Position numbers and translations under genes: made by a program. A stretch of DNA of 64,000 bases from Hyphomicrobiales bacterium (lineage in GTDB: Bacteria > Pseudomonadota > Alphaproteobacteria > Rhizobiales > Aestuariivirgaceae): NCBI GenBank assembly GCA_016185245.1, contig JACPNZ010000016.1, positions 124,001 to 188,000 of the forward strand, given 5' to 3'. The notes under the pieces were generated by a model that worked only from the letters and a program-made list of their open reading frames with translations, was not told the origin of the DNA and ran no database searches. Positions 45,559 through 54,513 of this stretch are shown one piece after another (positions within the stretch are counted from its first letter, which is position 1; every line of letters starts with the position of its first letter).

Positions 45559-46277
45559 GCTGCTTCGCCCCCGCCCAGGAAGGAGCGGCGCACATTGTCG
45601 TTGGCGAGAAGTTCCGCCCCGCTGCCGGAGATGAAGTTGCGGCCATTGACCAGCACATGGGCTCGGTCGGCGATGCGCAGCGCTTGCCGGGCGTTCTGCT
45701 CGACCATCAAAATGGTGACGCCGGTCTTGCGCACGTCGAGAATGAGATCGAAGATTTTTTCGAGGTAGGCCGGCGATAGCCCGGCGGTGGGCTCGTCGAG
45801 CAGCAATAACCTGGGCTCGCTCATCAGGGCGCGGCCGATCGCCACCATCTGGCGCTGGCCGCCGGAAAGCTCGCCCGCCGGCTGGCCGAGCTTGGCGCGA
45901 AGATCGGGAAACAGCGCCAGGATGTTCGCCTCGGTGCGGGCCCGGTCGCGCGGCGGGGCGGCATAGGTGCCGATATCGAGGTTTTCGGCGACCGTCAGAT
46001 TGGGAAAGACGTTGCGGTTCTGCGGCACGGCGGAAATGCCGATCGGCACCAGTGCGGCGGTGGCAAGGCCCGTGATGTCGCGCCCCGCCATCGCAATGGT
46101 GCCGCCGGCAATTTTTGTCAGCGCGAAGATCGACTTGAGCAGCGTCGATTTGCCGGCCCCGTTGGGCCCGATGATCACGGCAACGGCGTTCTCTTCCACA
46201 TCGAGATCGACGCCCTCGATGATCGGCATGCCGCCATAGCCCGCCGTCAGCCCCTGCACCGAAAGGAGCGCCGTCAT
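45555..46277 (-). CDS. livF: branched-chain amino acid-type ABC transporter ATPase LivF
   Basis: A 240-residue ATPase with Walker A GPNGAGKSTLL, the LivF-type AVPQNRNVFPNLTVAENL segment, signature LSGGQRQM, Walker B LLLLDEPTAGLSP and a switch His in LMVEQNARQAL (Gln-Asn type as usual in LivF). Coupled by ATGA overlaps to livG upstream and livH downstream. It energises import with LivG. Confidence 0.94.
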   Translation of the reverse strand: MTALLSVQGLTAGYGGMPIIEGVDLDVEENAVAVIIGPNGAGKSTLLKSIFALTKIAGGTIAMAGRDITGLATAALVPIGISAVPQNRNVFPNLTVAENLDIGTYAAPPRDRARTEANILALFPDLRAKLGQPAGELSGGQRQMVAIGRALMSEPRLLLLDEPTAGLSPAYLEKIFDLILDVRKTGVTILMVEQNARQALRIADRAHVLVNGRNFISGSGAELLANDNVRRSFLGGGEAA

Positions 46278-47047
46278 GCCCGGCCCTCGTATTTGCCGCC
46301 GCCGAAATAGGCCTCGATGACCCGCTCGTCGCGCCGCACCTCGGCGGCGCTGCCGCGAGTAAGGACCTCTCCCTGGGCCATCACCACCACATTGTCGCAG
46401 AGCTTCGACACATAATCGAGGTCGTGCTCGATCAGGCAGAAGGTGAGCTGCCGGCCGGTGTTGAGCTCCTTGATCTTGTCGGCGATCTTGGCCAGCAGCG
46501 TCCGGTTGATGCCGGCGCAGATCTCGTCGAGCAGGACGATCTTAGGCGCCCGCATCAGCGCCCGGCCAAGCTCCAGGAGCTTTTTCTGGCCGCCCGACAG
46601 ATTGCCCGCCTTTTCGTCGCTCACCCGGTCAAGCTCGAGAAACCGCACCGTCTGGCGCGCCGCACGGGTCACCGCCTCTTCCTCGGCGAGAAACCGGCTG
46701 CGGCGGAACACCACGTTCAGCACATTTTCGCCAAGCGGTGCCGCCGCCGCCGCCATGAAATTCTCGAGCACCGAAAGCCGCGAGAACTCGTGCGGGATCT
46801 GGAAGGTGCGGGCCAGCCCCAGGGCAGCGCGTTCATGGGGCTTCAGCTTGGTGATGTCAGCGCCTTCGAGGAGCACCCGGCCCGAGGTCACCGGAACATG
46901 GCCGGCAATCGCATTGAACAGCGTCGTCTTGCCCGCCCCATTGGGACCGATGAGCCCGGTGATGCGGCCCGAAGGGATGTCGAAGCTCACATTATTGACG
47001 GCCTTGAGGCCGCCGAAGCTGACACTCACGTGATCGAGGCTGATCAT
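46274..47047 (-). CDS. livG: branched-chain amino acid-type ABC transporter ATPase LivG
   Basis: A 257-residue ATPase with Walker A GPNGAGKTTLFNAI, the LivG-type LGLARTFQIPHEFSRLSVLEN segment, signature LSGGQKKLLELGRAL, Walker B KIVLLDEICAGIN (Cys-Ala-Gly instead of the common Pro-x-Ala-Gly) and switch His in LIEHDLDYV. ATG 47047 is supported by GGAGG 8 nt upstream; the in-frame ATG at 47071 is unlikely. Confidence 0.93.
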   Translation of the reverse strand: MISLDHVSVSFGGLKAVNNVSFDIPSGRITGLIGPNGAGKTTLFNAIAGHVPVTSGRVLLEGADITKLKPHERAALGLARTFQIPHEFSRLSVLENFMAAAAAPLGENVLNVVFRRSRFLAEEEAVTRAARQTVRFLELDRVSDEKAGNLSGGQKKLLELGRALMRAPKIVLLDEICAGINRTLLAKIADKIKELNTGRQLTFCLIEHDLDYVSKLCDNVVVMAQGEVLTRGSAAEVRRDERVIEAYFGGGKYEGRA

Positions 47048-47094
47048 CGGGAGACCTCCGCGGCCGGCCAACCGGCCGCGGAGCGGTCATGCCG

Positions 47095-48297
47095 TTACTG
47101 CATCACCGCGGTCTGCTTGTACTTGTCGCCGTCGACCACGAACTTGCCGATATAGCCGGTGACATCGCCCGCCGCATCGAACACATAGGCGCCGCCGGCT
47201 CCGGTATAGGTGATGTCCTTGCCGTCCTTGATCAGCTGCTTGGCCTTAGCCCATTCGCCGGGGCCGATCTTCTCGCCCTTGCCGGAGCCGATGGCCCGGA
47301 GCGCCGCCGCCATCTTGGTTCGGTCGGCCGAGCCCGCCTTCTCAATGGCGAGCAGCGCCATGAAGGTCGCGTCATAGGTCTGGTCGACGAAGGCCTTGTC
47401 GGCGCCATCCTTGTAAGCGGCGTTGAATTCGTCATGCAGGGTCTTCTGGGCCGGATTGTCGGCCGGCGACGTGGGGGACGAGAAGAACGAGGTCTTGAGC
47501 GCGTCCGCCCCCACCTGCTTGATCAGCGCCTCGTCGCGCAGACCGTCGGTGCCGATGAAGCGGGTGAACAGGCCCCCTTCGATCGCCTGCTTGACGATGG
47601 TGCCGCCCGAGTCGCCGGCATAGGCCACGACCACCAAAGCTTCGGCTCCGCCCTTGGCCAGCGCCGCCAGCTCCGAGCGATAGGAGTTCTTCTTCTCCTC
47701 GTGCTTTACCTCGACCGCCACTTCGCCGCCGAGCTTCTTGTAGGCGTCGATGAAGGTCCGGCCGATGCCGACGCCGTAGTCGTTGTTGACATAGGTGACG
47801 GCGACCTTCTTGAGGCCCTCCGCGAGCACCATCTTGGCCAGCACCTCGCCCTGGTAATTGTCGGAGGGAACCACCCGGAACAGGAGATCGTTGTCCTTGA
47901 TGCCGGTGATGGCGGGCGACGTGGCGGTGGGCGAAATCTGCACCACGCCGGCCGGGATCGACACGGCTTCGGCCGCCGAAATGGTGGTGCCCGACATCAG
48001 CGCTCCCATGATGATCGGCACGTTCTCGATATTGACCAGCTTGCCGACCGCGTCGACGGACCCTTGCGCCGAGCCGGTGGTGTCGCCGTAGACGGCGACC
48101 GCCTTGCCGTCGAGCAACCCGCCCTGGGCGTTGACCTGGGTGATGGCCAGATTGGCGGCGTTCTGCAGCGGCGGAATGAAGCTGGCGATCGGCCCGGTGA
48201 TATCCATCAGGATACCAACCTTGGTGTCGTCGGCGAAGGCCAGCGTTGTCGAACCAAGAAGTGCGGCGGCGGCAAGTGCGATCAACGATTTTTTCAT
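47095..48297 (-). CDS. LIV-type periplasmic substrate-binding protein
   Basis: A 400-residue Peripla_BP_6 protein with a Sec signal peptide (MKKSLIALAAAALLGSTTLAFA, cleavage near 22) and a two-lobed ligand domain (KVGILMDITGPIASF; MSGTTISAAEAVS; VNNDYGVGIGRTF; YDATFMALLAIEKAG). A strong GGGAGGGAAG site precedes the ATG. It delivers the substrate to LivHMGF. As it is expressed together with a kynureninase-like enzyme and a cupin protein, the ligand may be an aromatic amino acid derivative or a cyclic amide rather than leucine (inference from context). Confidence 0.93.
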   Translation of the reverse strand: MKKSLIALAAAALLGSTTLAFADDTKVGILMDITGPIASFIPPLQNAANLAITQVNAQGGLLDGKAVAVYGDTTGSAQGSVDAVGKLVNIENVPIIMGALMSGTTISAAEAVSIPAGVVQISPTATSPAITGIKDNDLLFRVVPSDNYQGEVLAKMVLAEGLKKVAVTYVNNDYGVGIGRTFIDAYKKLGGEVAVEVKHEEKKNSYRSELAALAKGGAEALVVVAYAGDSGGTIVKQAIEGGLFTRFIGTDGLRDEALIKQVGADALKTSFFSSPTSPADNPAQKTLHDEFNAAYKDGADKAFVDQTYDATFMALLAIEKAGSADRTKMAAALRAIGSGKGEKIGPGEWAKAKQLIKDGKDITYTGAGGAYVFDAAGDVTGYIGKFVVDGDKYKQTAVMQ

Positions 48298-48364
48298 GTC
48301 TTCCCTCCCTTTGGAATAGTGCCGGATGCTACTTGAACGGGCTTCGGTCTGTCACCAGAAATCG

Positions 48365-49450
48365 CTAAGGCACGCTGGTTTTGAAGGTCCCCGGCAACGA
48401 CACCTCGAGCAGCTCGAGGCCCGGCGTGGCGCCGGCGTAGCGCGTCGCCAGGCCCGGCGGAACGACAAAGGCATCGCCCGGCGCCAGGCGATAGGGCTCC
48501 TTGCCTTCACCTTCGAGGGTCATTTCGCCCTTCATCACGAAACTGAACAGGATATCGCCGTCGTGCCGGGTCCATGGCGAGGCTTGCCCCGAGGGTCTGG
48601 CCACCATGACCGAGGCGACACCCCTGGTGTTCTCGCTAATCGTCGTATCGCGGGCTTCGAAGCCGGGGATGCGGAACGGCCTGAACACCCCCGACCTGGC
48701 CAGATTATGGACGAACTTCTGGCCCTCCCACTCCCGCTCGGGCCGCGGGCTGGCGGTTGGCAGGGTCATCACATGGTCGATCTCGGTTACATGCTCGGCT
48801 GGAACTCCGATCTCGATCACCTCGATGCCGTCGCCCGCCTGCAGCACCCGGTGGCGGATCATGGGCGGCTGGATGAAACAATCGCCGGCGGTGAGCCGCA
48901 ACGGACCGCCCTGGTCCTCATAGACCACATCGACCCAGCCCTTGAGACAGAAGATCAGCTGGAAGCCGACCTTGTGAAAATGCACCATGTCGGGCACCGG
49001 GCCATCGGGCACGCGGATATGCGAGGCAATGACCGCACCCCCCAGCCGCGACGGCACCAGGTCGCGATACTCCATGCCGGCGCGGCCGATGATCCACGGC
49101 GCCTGATCGGCGAGCCTCCGCACCACGAAAGCATGCCTGGTCGGCGGCAGCACCAGCGGCGGATTCAACTTATCGATTTCGATTTTCGTTCCGTTGGGAG
49201 CGATCAGTTCGCGCTTGCCATCGGCGAATTGATCCGGGTCTTCGGTGAGGATGCGGATCGTACCGGGCGCTTCCTTCGCCCCCTTCTCAATGCGGATGCG
49301 CAGGCCGTGGCCCGACAGCACCGCCACCTGCGGGTAGTCGGCCGGATAGATCATGTCGAGCCGCAGCTTCAGAACCTTCGTGTAGAACGGCAGATCGTCG
49401 CGCAATTCGTGCGTCGGAAGCCTGATCTCGGCGCGGGTTTCGCTGCTCAT
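48365..49450 (-). CDS. VOC-like/bicupin protein, possible dioxygenase or lyase
   Basis: A 361-residue protein. Residues ~10-60 look like a half glyoxalase/VOC module (PTHELRDDLPFYTKVL...VAVLSGHGLRIRIEKG). Residues ~145-225 form a cupin with probable metal ligands His-x-His (MVHFHKVGFQ) and a later His (QPPMIRHRV); Gln stands where the cupin Glu is usual. A second cupin at ~290-355 (FVMKGEMTLEGEG, GDAFVVPPG) lacks the distal His and may be structural. Bicupins often are Fe(II) dioxygenases. The start overlaps the kynureninase-like gene by ATGA. I cannot name a substrate. Confidence 0.72.
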   Translation of the reverse strand: MSSETRAEIRLPTHELRDDLPFYTKVLKLRLDMIYPADYPQVAVLSGHGLRIRIEKGAKEAPGTIRILTEDPDQFADGKRELIAPNGTKIEIDKLNPPLVLPPTRHAFVVRRLADQAPWIIGRAGMEYRDLVPSRLGGAVIASHIRVPDGPVPDMVHFHKVGFQLIFCLKGWVDVVYEDQGGPLRLTAGDCFIQPPMIRHRVLQAGDGIEVIEIGVPAEHVTEIDHVMTLPTASPRPEREWEGQKFVHNLARSGVFRPFRIPGFEARDTTISENTRGVASVMVARPSGQASPWTRHDGDILFSFVMKGEMTLEGEGKEPYRLAPGDAFVVPPGLATRYAGATPGLELLEVSLPGTFKTSVP

Positions 49451-50682
49451 ACGGATACCTTGGCGTATTTCGGCTGTCTCCAGATAGTTTCGGCCAGCAC
49501 GCGCTTCAGCCGTGCGACCGCCTCCCAGCAGTCGGCGTGGCGAATGACCAGTGGCGAGACGCCGAAGCGAATGGCGTCCGGCTGGCGGAACGAGGAGACC
49601 ACACCCGCGTCGATCAGCGCTTCGACGACCGATCCGGCACCGGGCGAGGAGAACGACACATTGCCGCCGCGCCGGCCATGGTCGCCGGGCGAATTGACCA
49701 CCACACCCAATGACCCACATTCCTGCTTCAGTGCGGCAATCAGGAAATCGGTGAGCGATTTGTGCTTGGCCCAGAGCTTTGCCGGATCGACCTTGGGCCA
49801 GACATCGAGCATGGCGGAAGCGAGCTCGTCGGCACCGACCAGCGGCGTGCCGGTGAGGAATTTCTTGACGCCCCCATGGGGCGCATAGTCGCGGGCGAAG
49901 GCATAGACATCGGCATGGCCCATCCAGCCGGCGAGCGCCGGCCAGACCTCATCGCCCAGCCCCCGCTTCACATAGATGAAGGCGGGGCCGCCCGGTCCGG
50001 CGCAGAGATATTTATAGCCGCAGCCCACGGCGAAATCGGCATCCGCACCCCTCACGTCGACCGGCACCGCACCGGCCGAGTGCGAGACGTCCCAGACGGT
50101 GAGCACGCCCTTGGCGTGAGCCGCCGCCGTCACCCGCCCCATGTCCCAGCGCCCGCCCGAGCGGTAGTCAACGTGCGACAGGGCCGCCACCGCCACTTCG
50201 GCGTCCATCGCCGCCACCGCCTCGTCCTCGCTGTCGACAAAGCGCAACGACAACCGCCCTTCGGATGCTGCGGCGATCCCCTGCAGCACATGCACGTCGG
50301 TCGGGAAATTGCCGTTCTGGGTGAGAAGCGTGCGCCGTTCGGGGCGAAGCGTCAGGGCATGGCTCACCGCCTTGAACTGGTTGAGCGTGGTCGAATCGCA
50401 CATCACCACCTCGCCCGGCCCCGCCCCGATCAGCGGTGCGATGCAATCGCCGAGCAGCGACGGCATCTCCAGCCATTGCCGCTGGCTCCAGCCGCGCCGG
50501 CGCAGGTTCACCCAATCGTCGAGCAGTCCCTTGGCCTTCCCCCTCGCCGCCTTGGGCATGGGCCCCACCGAATTGGCGTCCATGAAGATGACGTCGTCGG
50601 GCAGCTCGAACAGCTCGCGGATCGGCGCCAGCGGGTCTAAGGCATCGAGGGCCTGGGCGGCGGCGGCGGAAAGCGCAGTCAT
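49447..50682 (-). CDS. kynureninase-like PLP hydrolase (divergent paralog)
   Basis: A 411-residue fold-type I PLP enzyme of the kynureninase group. Lys224 in GCGYKYLCAGPG is the Schiff-base lysine and Asp198 (VWDVSHSAGA) pairs with the pyridine nitrogen. The N-terminal DANSVGPMP replaces the usual DGNSLGxxP. Compared with the KynU at 56126-57358, the PLP site is kept. The substrate-facing parts differ: NLRRRGWSQRQW versus NVHGWFDLPRK, and GWMGHADVYAFARDYAPHGGVKKFLTGTP in the active-site loop. It probably cleaves a kynurenine-like beta-keto amino acid but perhaps not kynurenine itself. First gene of the LIV-type operon; no Shine-Dalgarno sequence is visible. Confidence 0.78.
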   Translation of the reverse strand: MTALSAAAAQALDALDPLAPIRELFELPDDVIFMDANSVGPMPKAARGKAKGLLDDWVNLRRRGWSQRQWLEMPSLLGDCIAPLIGAGPGEVVMCDSTTLNQFKAVSHALTLRPERRTLLTQNGNFPTDVHVLQGIAAASEGRLSLRFVDSEDEAVAAMDAEVAVAALSHVDYRSGGRWDMGRVTAAAHAKGVLTVWDVSHSAGAVPVDVRGADADFAVGCGYKYLCAGPGGPAFIYVKRGLGDEVWPALAGWMGHADVYAFARDYAPHGGVKKFLTGTPLVGADELASAMLDVWPKVDPAKLWAKHKSLTDFLIAALKQECGSLGVVVNSPGDHGRRGGNVSFSSPGAGSVVEALIDAGVVSSFRQPDAIRFGVSPLVIRHADCWEAVARLKRVLAETIWRQPKYAKVSV

Positions 50683-50709
50683 GGCCGAAGCTAATCACGC
50701 CCCCGGTTT

Positions 50710-50746
50710 CCTTGCAATACTGAAAGAACCTTGCAATCCTGCAAGG
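50710..50746. promoter_or_regulatory. tandem TTGCA-type operators in divergent promoter region
   Basis: The 82-bp gap between divergent starts (50682 and 50765) holds two 18-bp elements with centres 19 bp apart. The second, CCTTGCA-ATCC-TGCAAGG at 50729-50746, is a perfect 7-bp inverted repeat with a 4-bp spacer. The first, CCTTGCA-ATAC-TGAAAGA at 50710-50727, keeps the left half and is degenerate in the right. The near-helical spacing suggests cooperative binding of a dimeric regulator. Candidates are the XRE-cupin protein at 54500 or the LacI protein at 42687. Confidence 0.7.
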
Positions 50747-50758
50747 CCGCGTCATAAT
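50731..50758 (+). promoter_or_regulatory. putative sigma70 promoter of hyuAB, possibly leaderless
   Basis: TTGCAA (50731-50736) and CATAAT (50753-50758) are separated by 16 bp, close to a sigma70 consensus. Transcription would begin about 50765, the A of the hyuA ATG, and no Shine-Dalgarno sequence is seen, so the message may be leaderless. The -35 lies inside the perfect operator, consistent with repression by a bound regulator. Confidence 0.5.
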
Positions 50759-50764
50759 CCGCCT

Positions 50765-52843
50765 ATGGCCAGACAGATCAAGCTCGCCGCCGATATCGGC
50801 GGCACCTTCACCGACCTGGTGCTCGAAGCGGGCGCCAGGCGTTGGAGCTGCAAGGTTCTGACAACCACCGCCGCTCCCGAACAGGGAGTGATCGAAGGCA
50901 TCGGCCTGGTTCTTGCCCAGTCGGGTCTCAAACCCGCCGATGTCGGCGTCTTTATCCACGGCACGACGCTGGCCACCAACGCCCTCATCGAACGAAAGGG
51001 CGCCAGGACCGCCTTCATCACCACCGAGGGCTTCCGCGACATTCTCGAGCAGGGTTACGAAAAGCGCTTCGACCACTATGACCTGATGATCGACCGCGCT
51101 CCGCCTTTGGTGCCACGCACCCTGCGCTTCACCGTGCGGGAGCGTCTCGCCGCCGACGGCGACGTGCTGGTGCCGCTGGATGAAAGCTCCGTGCACGGAT
51201 TGGCGAAGCGGCTCATCGCCGAGAACGTCAAGGCCGTGGCCATCGGCTTTCTCCACGCCTACGCCCATGACGCCCACGAGTGCCGCGTGCGCGACCGTCT
51301 GGCCAAGGCCCTGCCCAAGGACGTGACCATCTGCCTGTCCAGCGAAGTCGCCCCCGAGATCCGCGAATTCGAGCGCTTCTCCACCACCGTCGCCAATGCC
51401 TATGTGCGCCCCCTCATGTCGGGTTACCTGCATCGCCTCAGCGACCGGATGAAGGACATGGGTCTTACGGCACCGCTCTTTCTCATGATGTCCGGCGGTG
51501 GCCTGACAACCCTCGAAACCGCCGTGCGCTTTCCCATCCGCCTGGCCGAGTCGGGTCCCGCCGGCGGCGCCATTCTGGCGAGCCAGATCGCCGCCGAGTG
51601 CGCTCTTGGCGAAGTCCTCTCCTTCGACATGGGCGGCACTACCGCAAAGATCTGTCTCCTCACCGACGGCGAGCCCGAACGGGCCCGCAAGTTCGAGATC
51701 GCCCGGGCCTATCGCGACATGAAGGGTTCCGGCATCCCGGTGCGTATTCCAGTGATCGAGATGGTCGAGATCGGCGCCGGCGGCGGTTCCATCGCCCGGG
51801 TCGACAGGCTGAAGCGCATCACCGTCGGCCCCGACAGCGCCGGCTCGACGCCGGGGCCTGTCTGCTACGGCCGTGGCGGCACCGAGCCCGCCGTCACCGA
51901 TGCCAATCTGGCGCTGGGCAAGATCGACCCCGCCTATTTCGCCGGCGGCAAGATCAGGCTCGACGAGAAGAAAGCCGCTGCGGCCTTGCAGAAGATGATC
52001 GGCACTCCCCTGGGCCTCAAGGATTTCTGGCCCGCCGCCGGGGTCACTGAAATCGTCGAGGAGAACATGGCCAACGCCGCCCGTGTCCATGCCATCGAGC
52101 GCGGCCGCGATATCGCCTCCTGCACCATGATCGCCTTCGGCGGCGGAGCACCTCTGCATGCCTGCCGCCTCGCCGAGAAAGTGGGTGTGGCCAGGATCAT
52201 CGTGCCGAAGGGTGCCGGCGTCGGCTCGGCCATCGGCTTCCTCCGCGCCCCCGTCGCCTATGAGATCACCAAGAGCGCCGTCGTCTCGCTGGAAAAATTC
52301 GACGCGGCCCGCGTCAATGCCATGCTGACCCGGATCACCCGCGACGCCCGCGCCGTGGTCGAGTCGGCGCTTGCCGGAGCGAGGCCCATCGTCCAGGTGA
52401 TCGCCGACTGCCGCTATGTCGGCCAGGGCCATGAAATTCGCGTGCCCGTTCCGGTTCGCAAGCTCACGGAAAAGGACGGCGCCAAACTTAAGGCCGCCTT
52501 TGAGCGCCTCTACGAGCAGGTCTATGGCCTCCGCATCCCCAACCAGGAAGCCGAAGCCATCACCTGGTCGGTCACCGTCTCCTCGAAGCCGGTGAAGGCC
52601 AAGCGCGCCGCCCCGGCCGCGAAGAAAACCCCGCCCCAGCCCCGCAGCAAGCGCCCGATCTACGATCCGGCCTTGGGCCGGCAAGTCTCCGTCCCCGTCT
52701 ACTGGCGTTTCGACATGAAGGAGGGTGCCGCCATCACGGGCCCTGCCATCATCGCCGAGGATGAGACCTCGACCATCGTCGGCGCCAACTTCACGGCTGC
52801 CATCAACAGCCTCGGCTACATCATCCTGGAGCGGGTGAAATGA
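50765..52843 (+). CDS. hyuA: hydantoinase/oxoprolinase subunit A (HyuA family)
   Basis: A 692-residue protein with the N-terminal hydantoinase_A_N actin-like ATPase part (LAADIGGTFTDLVLEAG), HGTTLATNALIERKGARTAFITTEGFRD, the central hydantoinase_A domain (MSGGGL, ESGPAGG, DMGGTTAKICL, GAGGGS) and the C-terminal domain. A Lys/Ala/Pro-rich linker lies near residues 605-635. Together with HyuB it forms ATP-dependent amidohydrolases of the 5-oxoprolinase/N-methylhydantoinase type (some relatives are carboxylases). The stop overlaps the hyuB start (ATGA). The substrate is unknown; the neighbouring importer and kynureninase-like gene suggest a cyclic amide or lactam. Confidence 0.92.
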   Translation: MARQIKLAADIGGTFTDLVLEAGARRWSCKVLTTTAAPEQGVIEGIGLVLAQSGLKPADVGVFIHGTTLATNALIERKGARTAFITTEGFRDILEQGYEKRFDHYDLMIDRAPPLVPRTLRFTVRERLAADGDVLVPLDESSVHGLAKRLIAENVKAVAIGFLHAYAHDAHECRVRDRLAKALPKDVTICLSSEVAPEIREFERFSTTVANAYVRPLMSGYLHRLSDRMKDMGLTAPLFLMMSGGGLTTLETAVRFPIRLAESGPAGGAILASQIAAECALGEVLSFDMGGTTAKICLLTDGEPERARKFEIARAYRDMKGSGIPVRIPVIEMVEIGAGGGSIARVDRLKRITVGPDSAGSTPGPVCYGRGGTEPAVTDANLALGKIDPAYFAGGKIRLDEKKAAAALQKMIGTPLGLKDFWPAAGVTEIVEENMANAARVHAIERGRDIASCTMIAFGGGAPLHACRLAEKVGVARIIVPKGAGVGSAIGFLRAPVAYEITKSAVVSLEKFDAARVNAMLTRITRDARAVVESALAGARPIVQVIADCRYVGQGHEIRVPVPVRKLTEKDGAKLKAAFERLYEQVYGLRIPNQEAEAITWSVTVSSKPVKAKRAAPAAKKTPPQPRSKRPIYDPALGRQVSVPVYWRFDMKEGAAITGPAIIAEDETSTIVGANFTAAINSLGYIILERVK

Positions 52844-54513
52844 AAACGAACGCCCTCGCCGCCATCCGCACCCAGGTCATGTGGAACCGCCTCATCGCGG
52901 TGGTCGAGGAGCAGGCCCAGTCGCTGCTCCGCACCGCTTTCGGTGCCATCACCCGCGAGGCGGGCGATCTCTCCGCCGGCGTCTACGATCCCCACGGCAA
53001 CATGATCGCCCAGGCGATGACCGGCACGCCCGGTCACGTCAACACCATGGCGACCGCCGTTGCCCATTTCTTCAAGCACTTTCCGCAACACACGATGAAG
53101 CCCGGCGACGTCTATGTCACCAACGATCCCTGGCTCGGCACCGGCCATCTCTTCGACTATGTGATGACGACGCCGGTCTTCCTGGGAAAGAAGCTCGTCG
53201 CCTTCTTCGCCTCCACCTGTCATGTGATCGATGTGGGCGGCGTCGGTCTGTCGGCCAAGGCGAATTCAACCTTCGAGGAAGGAACCCTCATCCCCCACAT
53301 AAAGATCAGGAAGGAGGGCAAGCTCAACGAAGAACTCCTCGCCATCATCCTGGCCAATTCGCGCAACCCAGTGGAAGTGCGCGGCGATATCCTGTCGCTG
53401 ATCAGCGCCAACGATACCGGCGCCCGCCGGCTTATCTCCATGATGGAGGAGTTCAAGCTCGCCTCCATCGAGCCCCTGGCCAGGCACATCCTCACCCGGT
53501 CGGAGAAAGGTGCCCGCCAGGCGATCAAGGCGCTGCCCGAAGGCCAATGGTCCTATGAGATGCCACTCGATGGCTATGAGCGCCCCATTACCATCAAGTC
53601 GAAGCTGACCATCCGGCGCGGCAAGATCACCATCGATTTCTCCGGCTCCTCGCCCGCCTCGATCTACGGCATCAACAGCCCACGCACCTACACTCACGCC
53701 TATTCGGTGTTCGGACTGAAGGCGGTGATCGCCCCCCATGTGCCCAACAATATCGGTTCCCTCTCCTGCTTCGATCTGGTGACGGAAGCGGGCACCTGTG
53801 TCGATCCCATCCGCCCTTCACCGGTCACCGCCCGCCATGTCATCGGCCAGATGCTGGCCGATAGCGTCTTCGGCTGTCTCGCCCAGGCGCTGCCCGGCAA
53901 GGTGCAGGCGGAAAGCGCCGGCTCCATCTGGATTCTGGGACTGAACAGCGCCCACGGCCTCGTCCCCGCCGAAGAGACAGCGAAGGCCAAACGCTTTGGC
54001 GTCATCAACATCGGTTTGGGCGGCATCGGCGGCAGGCCCGGCAAGGACGGGCTCGCCACCACCGCCTTCCCCTCGGGTGTCGGCACCATTCCGGTCGAAG
54101 TGACCGAGACCCAATGTCCCCTCTACTTCAAGCGCAAGGAATATCTCCCCGACTCAGGGGGAGCCGGCCAGTGGCGCGGCGGCCTCTCCCAGGCGATCGA
54201 GATCGCCAACCGCGAGCCCGCCCCCTTTACCATTTCCGCCGCCACCTTCGACCGCATCCGCAATGCCGCTAGGGGCCGCGACGGCGGCTTGGCCGGACGC
54301 AAGGGTGTCGCTCGCCGCGGTTCGGGCCAGCCCATTCCCGACAAGGGCGTCCATGTGATCGCCGCCGGCGACAGCCTGGTAGTTGAACTCCCCGGCGGCG
54401 GCGGCTTCGGCGATCCGACCAAACGGGCCGCCGAACTGATCGAAGCCGACCTCAAGGCCGGCGTCGTTTCGGCCGAGGCGGCGCGCAACGACTACGACTA
54501 TGAACCGGCCTGA
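52840..54513 (+). CDS. hyuB: hydantoinase/oxoprolinase subunit B (HyuB family)
   Basis: A 557-residue hydantoinase_B protein: early SLLRTAFGAITREAGDLSAGVYD, the GDVYVTNDPWLGTGHLFDY motif, HVIDVGG, PEVRGDI-like VEVRGDILSL, and the C-terminal GGAGQWRGGLSQAIEI and GGGGFGDPTKRA motifs. It is the catalytic partner of HyuA. The 3' end overlaps the XRE-cupin regulator gene by 14 nt, so regulator and enzyme are co-expressed. Confidence 0.92.
   Translation: MKTNALAAIRTQVMWNRLIAVVEEQAQSLLRTAFGAITREAGDLSAGVYDPHGNMIAQAMTGTPGHVNTMATAVAHFFKHFPQHTMKPGDVYVTNDPWLGTGHLFDYVMTTPVFLGKKLVAFFASTCHVIDVGGVGLSAKANSTFEEGTLIPHIKIRKEGKLNEELLAIILANSRNPVEVRGDILSLISANDTGARRLISMMEEFKLASIEPLARHILTRSEKGARQAIKALPEGQWSYEMPLDGYERPITIKSKLTIRRGKITIDFSGSSPASIYGINSPRTYTHAYSVFGLKAVIAPHVPNNIGSLSCFDLVTEAGTCVDPIRPSPVTARHVIGQMLADSVFGCLAQALPGKVQAESAGSIWILGLNSAHGLVPAEETAKAKRFGVINIGLGGIGGRPGKDGLATTAFPSGVGTIPVEVTETQCPLYFKRKEYLPDSGGAGQWRGGLSQAIEIANREPAPFTISAATFDRIRNAARGRDGGLAGRKGVARRGSGQPIPDKGVHVIAAGDSLVVELPGGGGFGDPTKRAAELIEADLKAGVVSAEAARNDYDYEPA

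Noticed and set aside
50168-52684. An 838-codon minus-strand frame opposite hyuA
   Set aside because: HyuA is unmistakable on the plus strand; the antisense frame has no domain and arises from GC-rich third positions.
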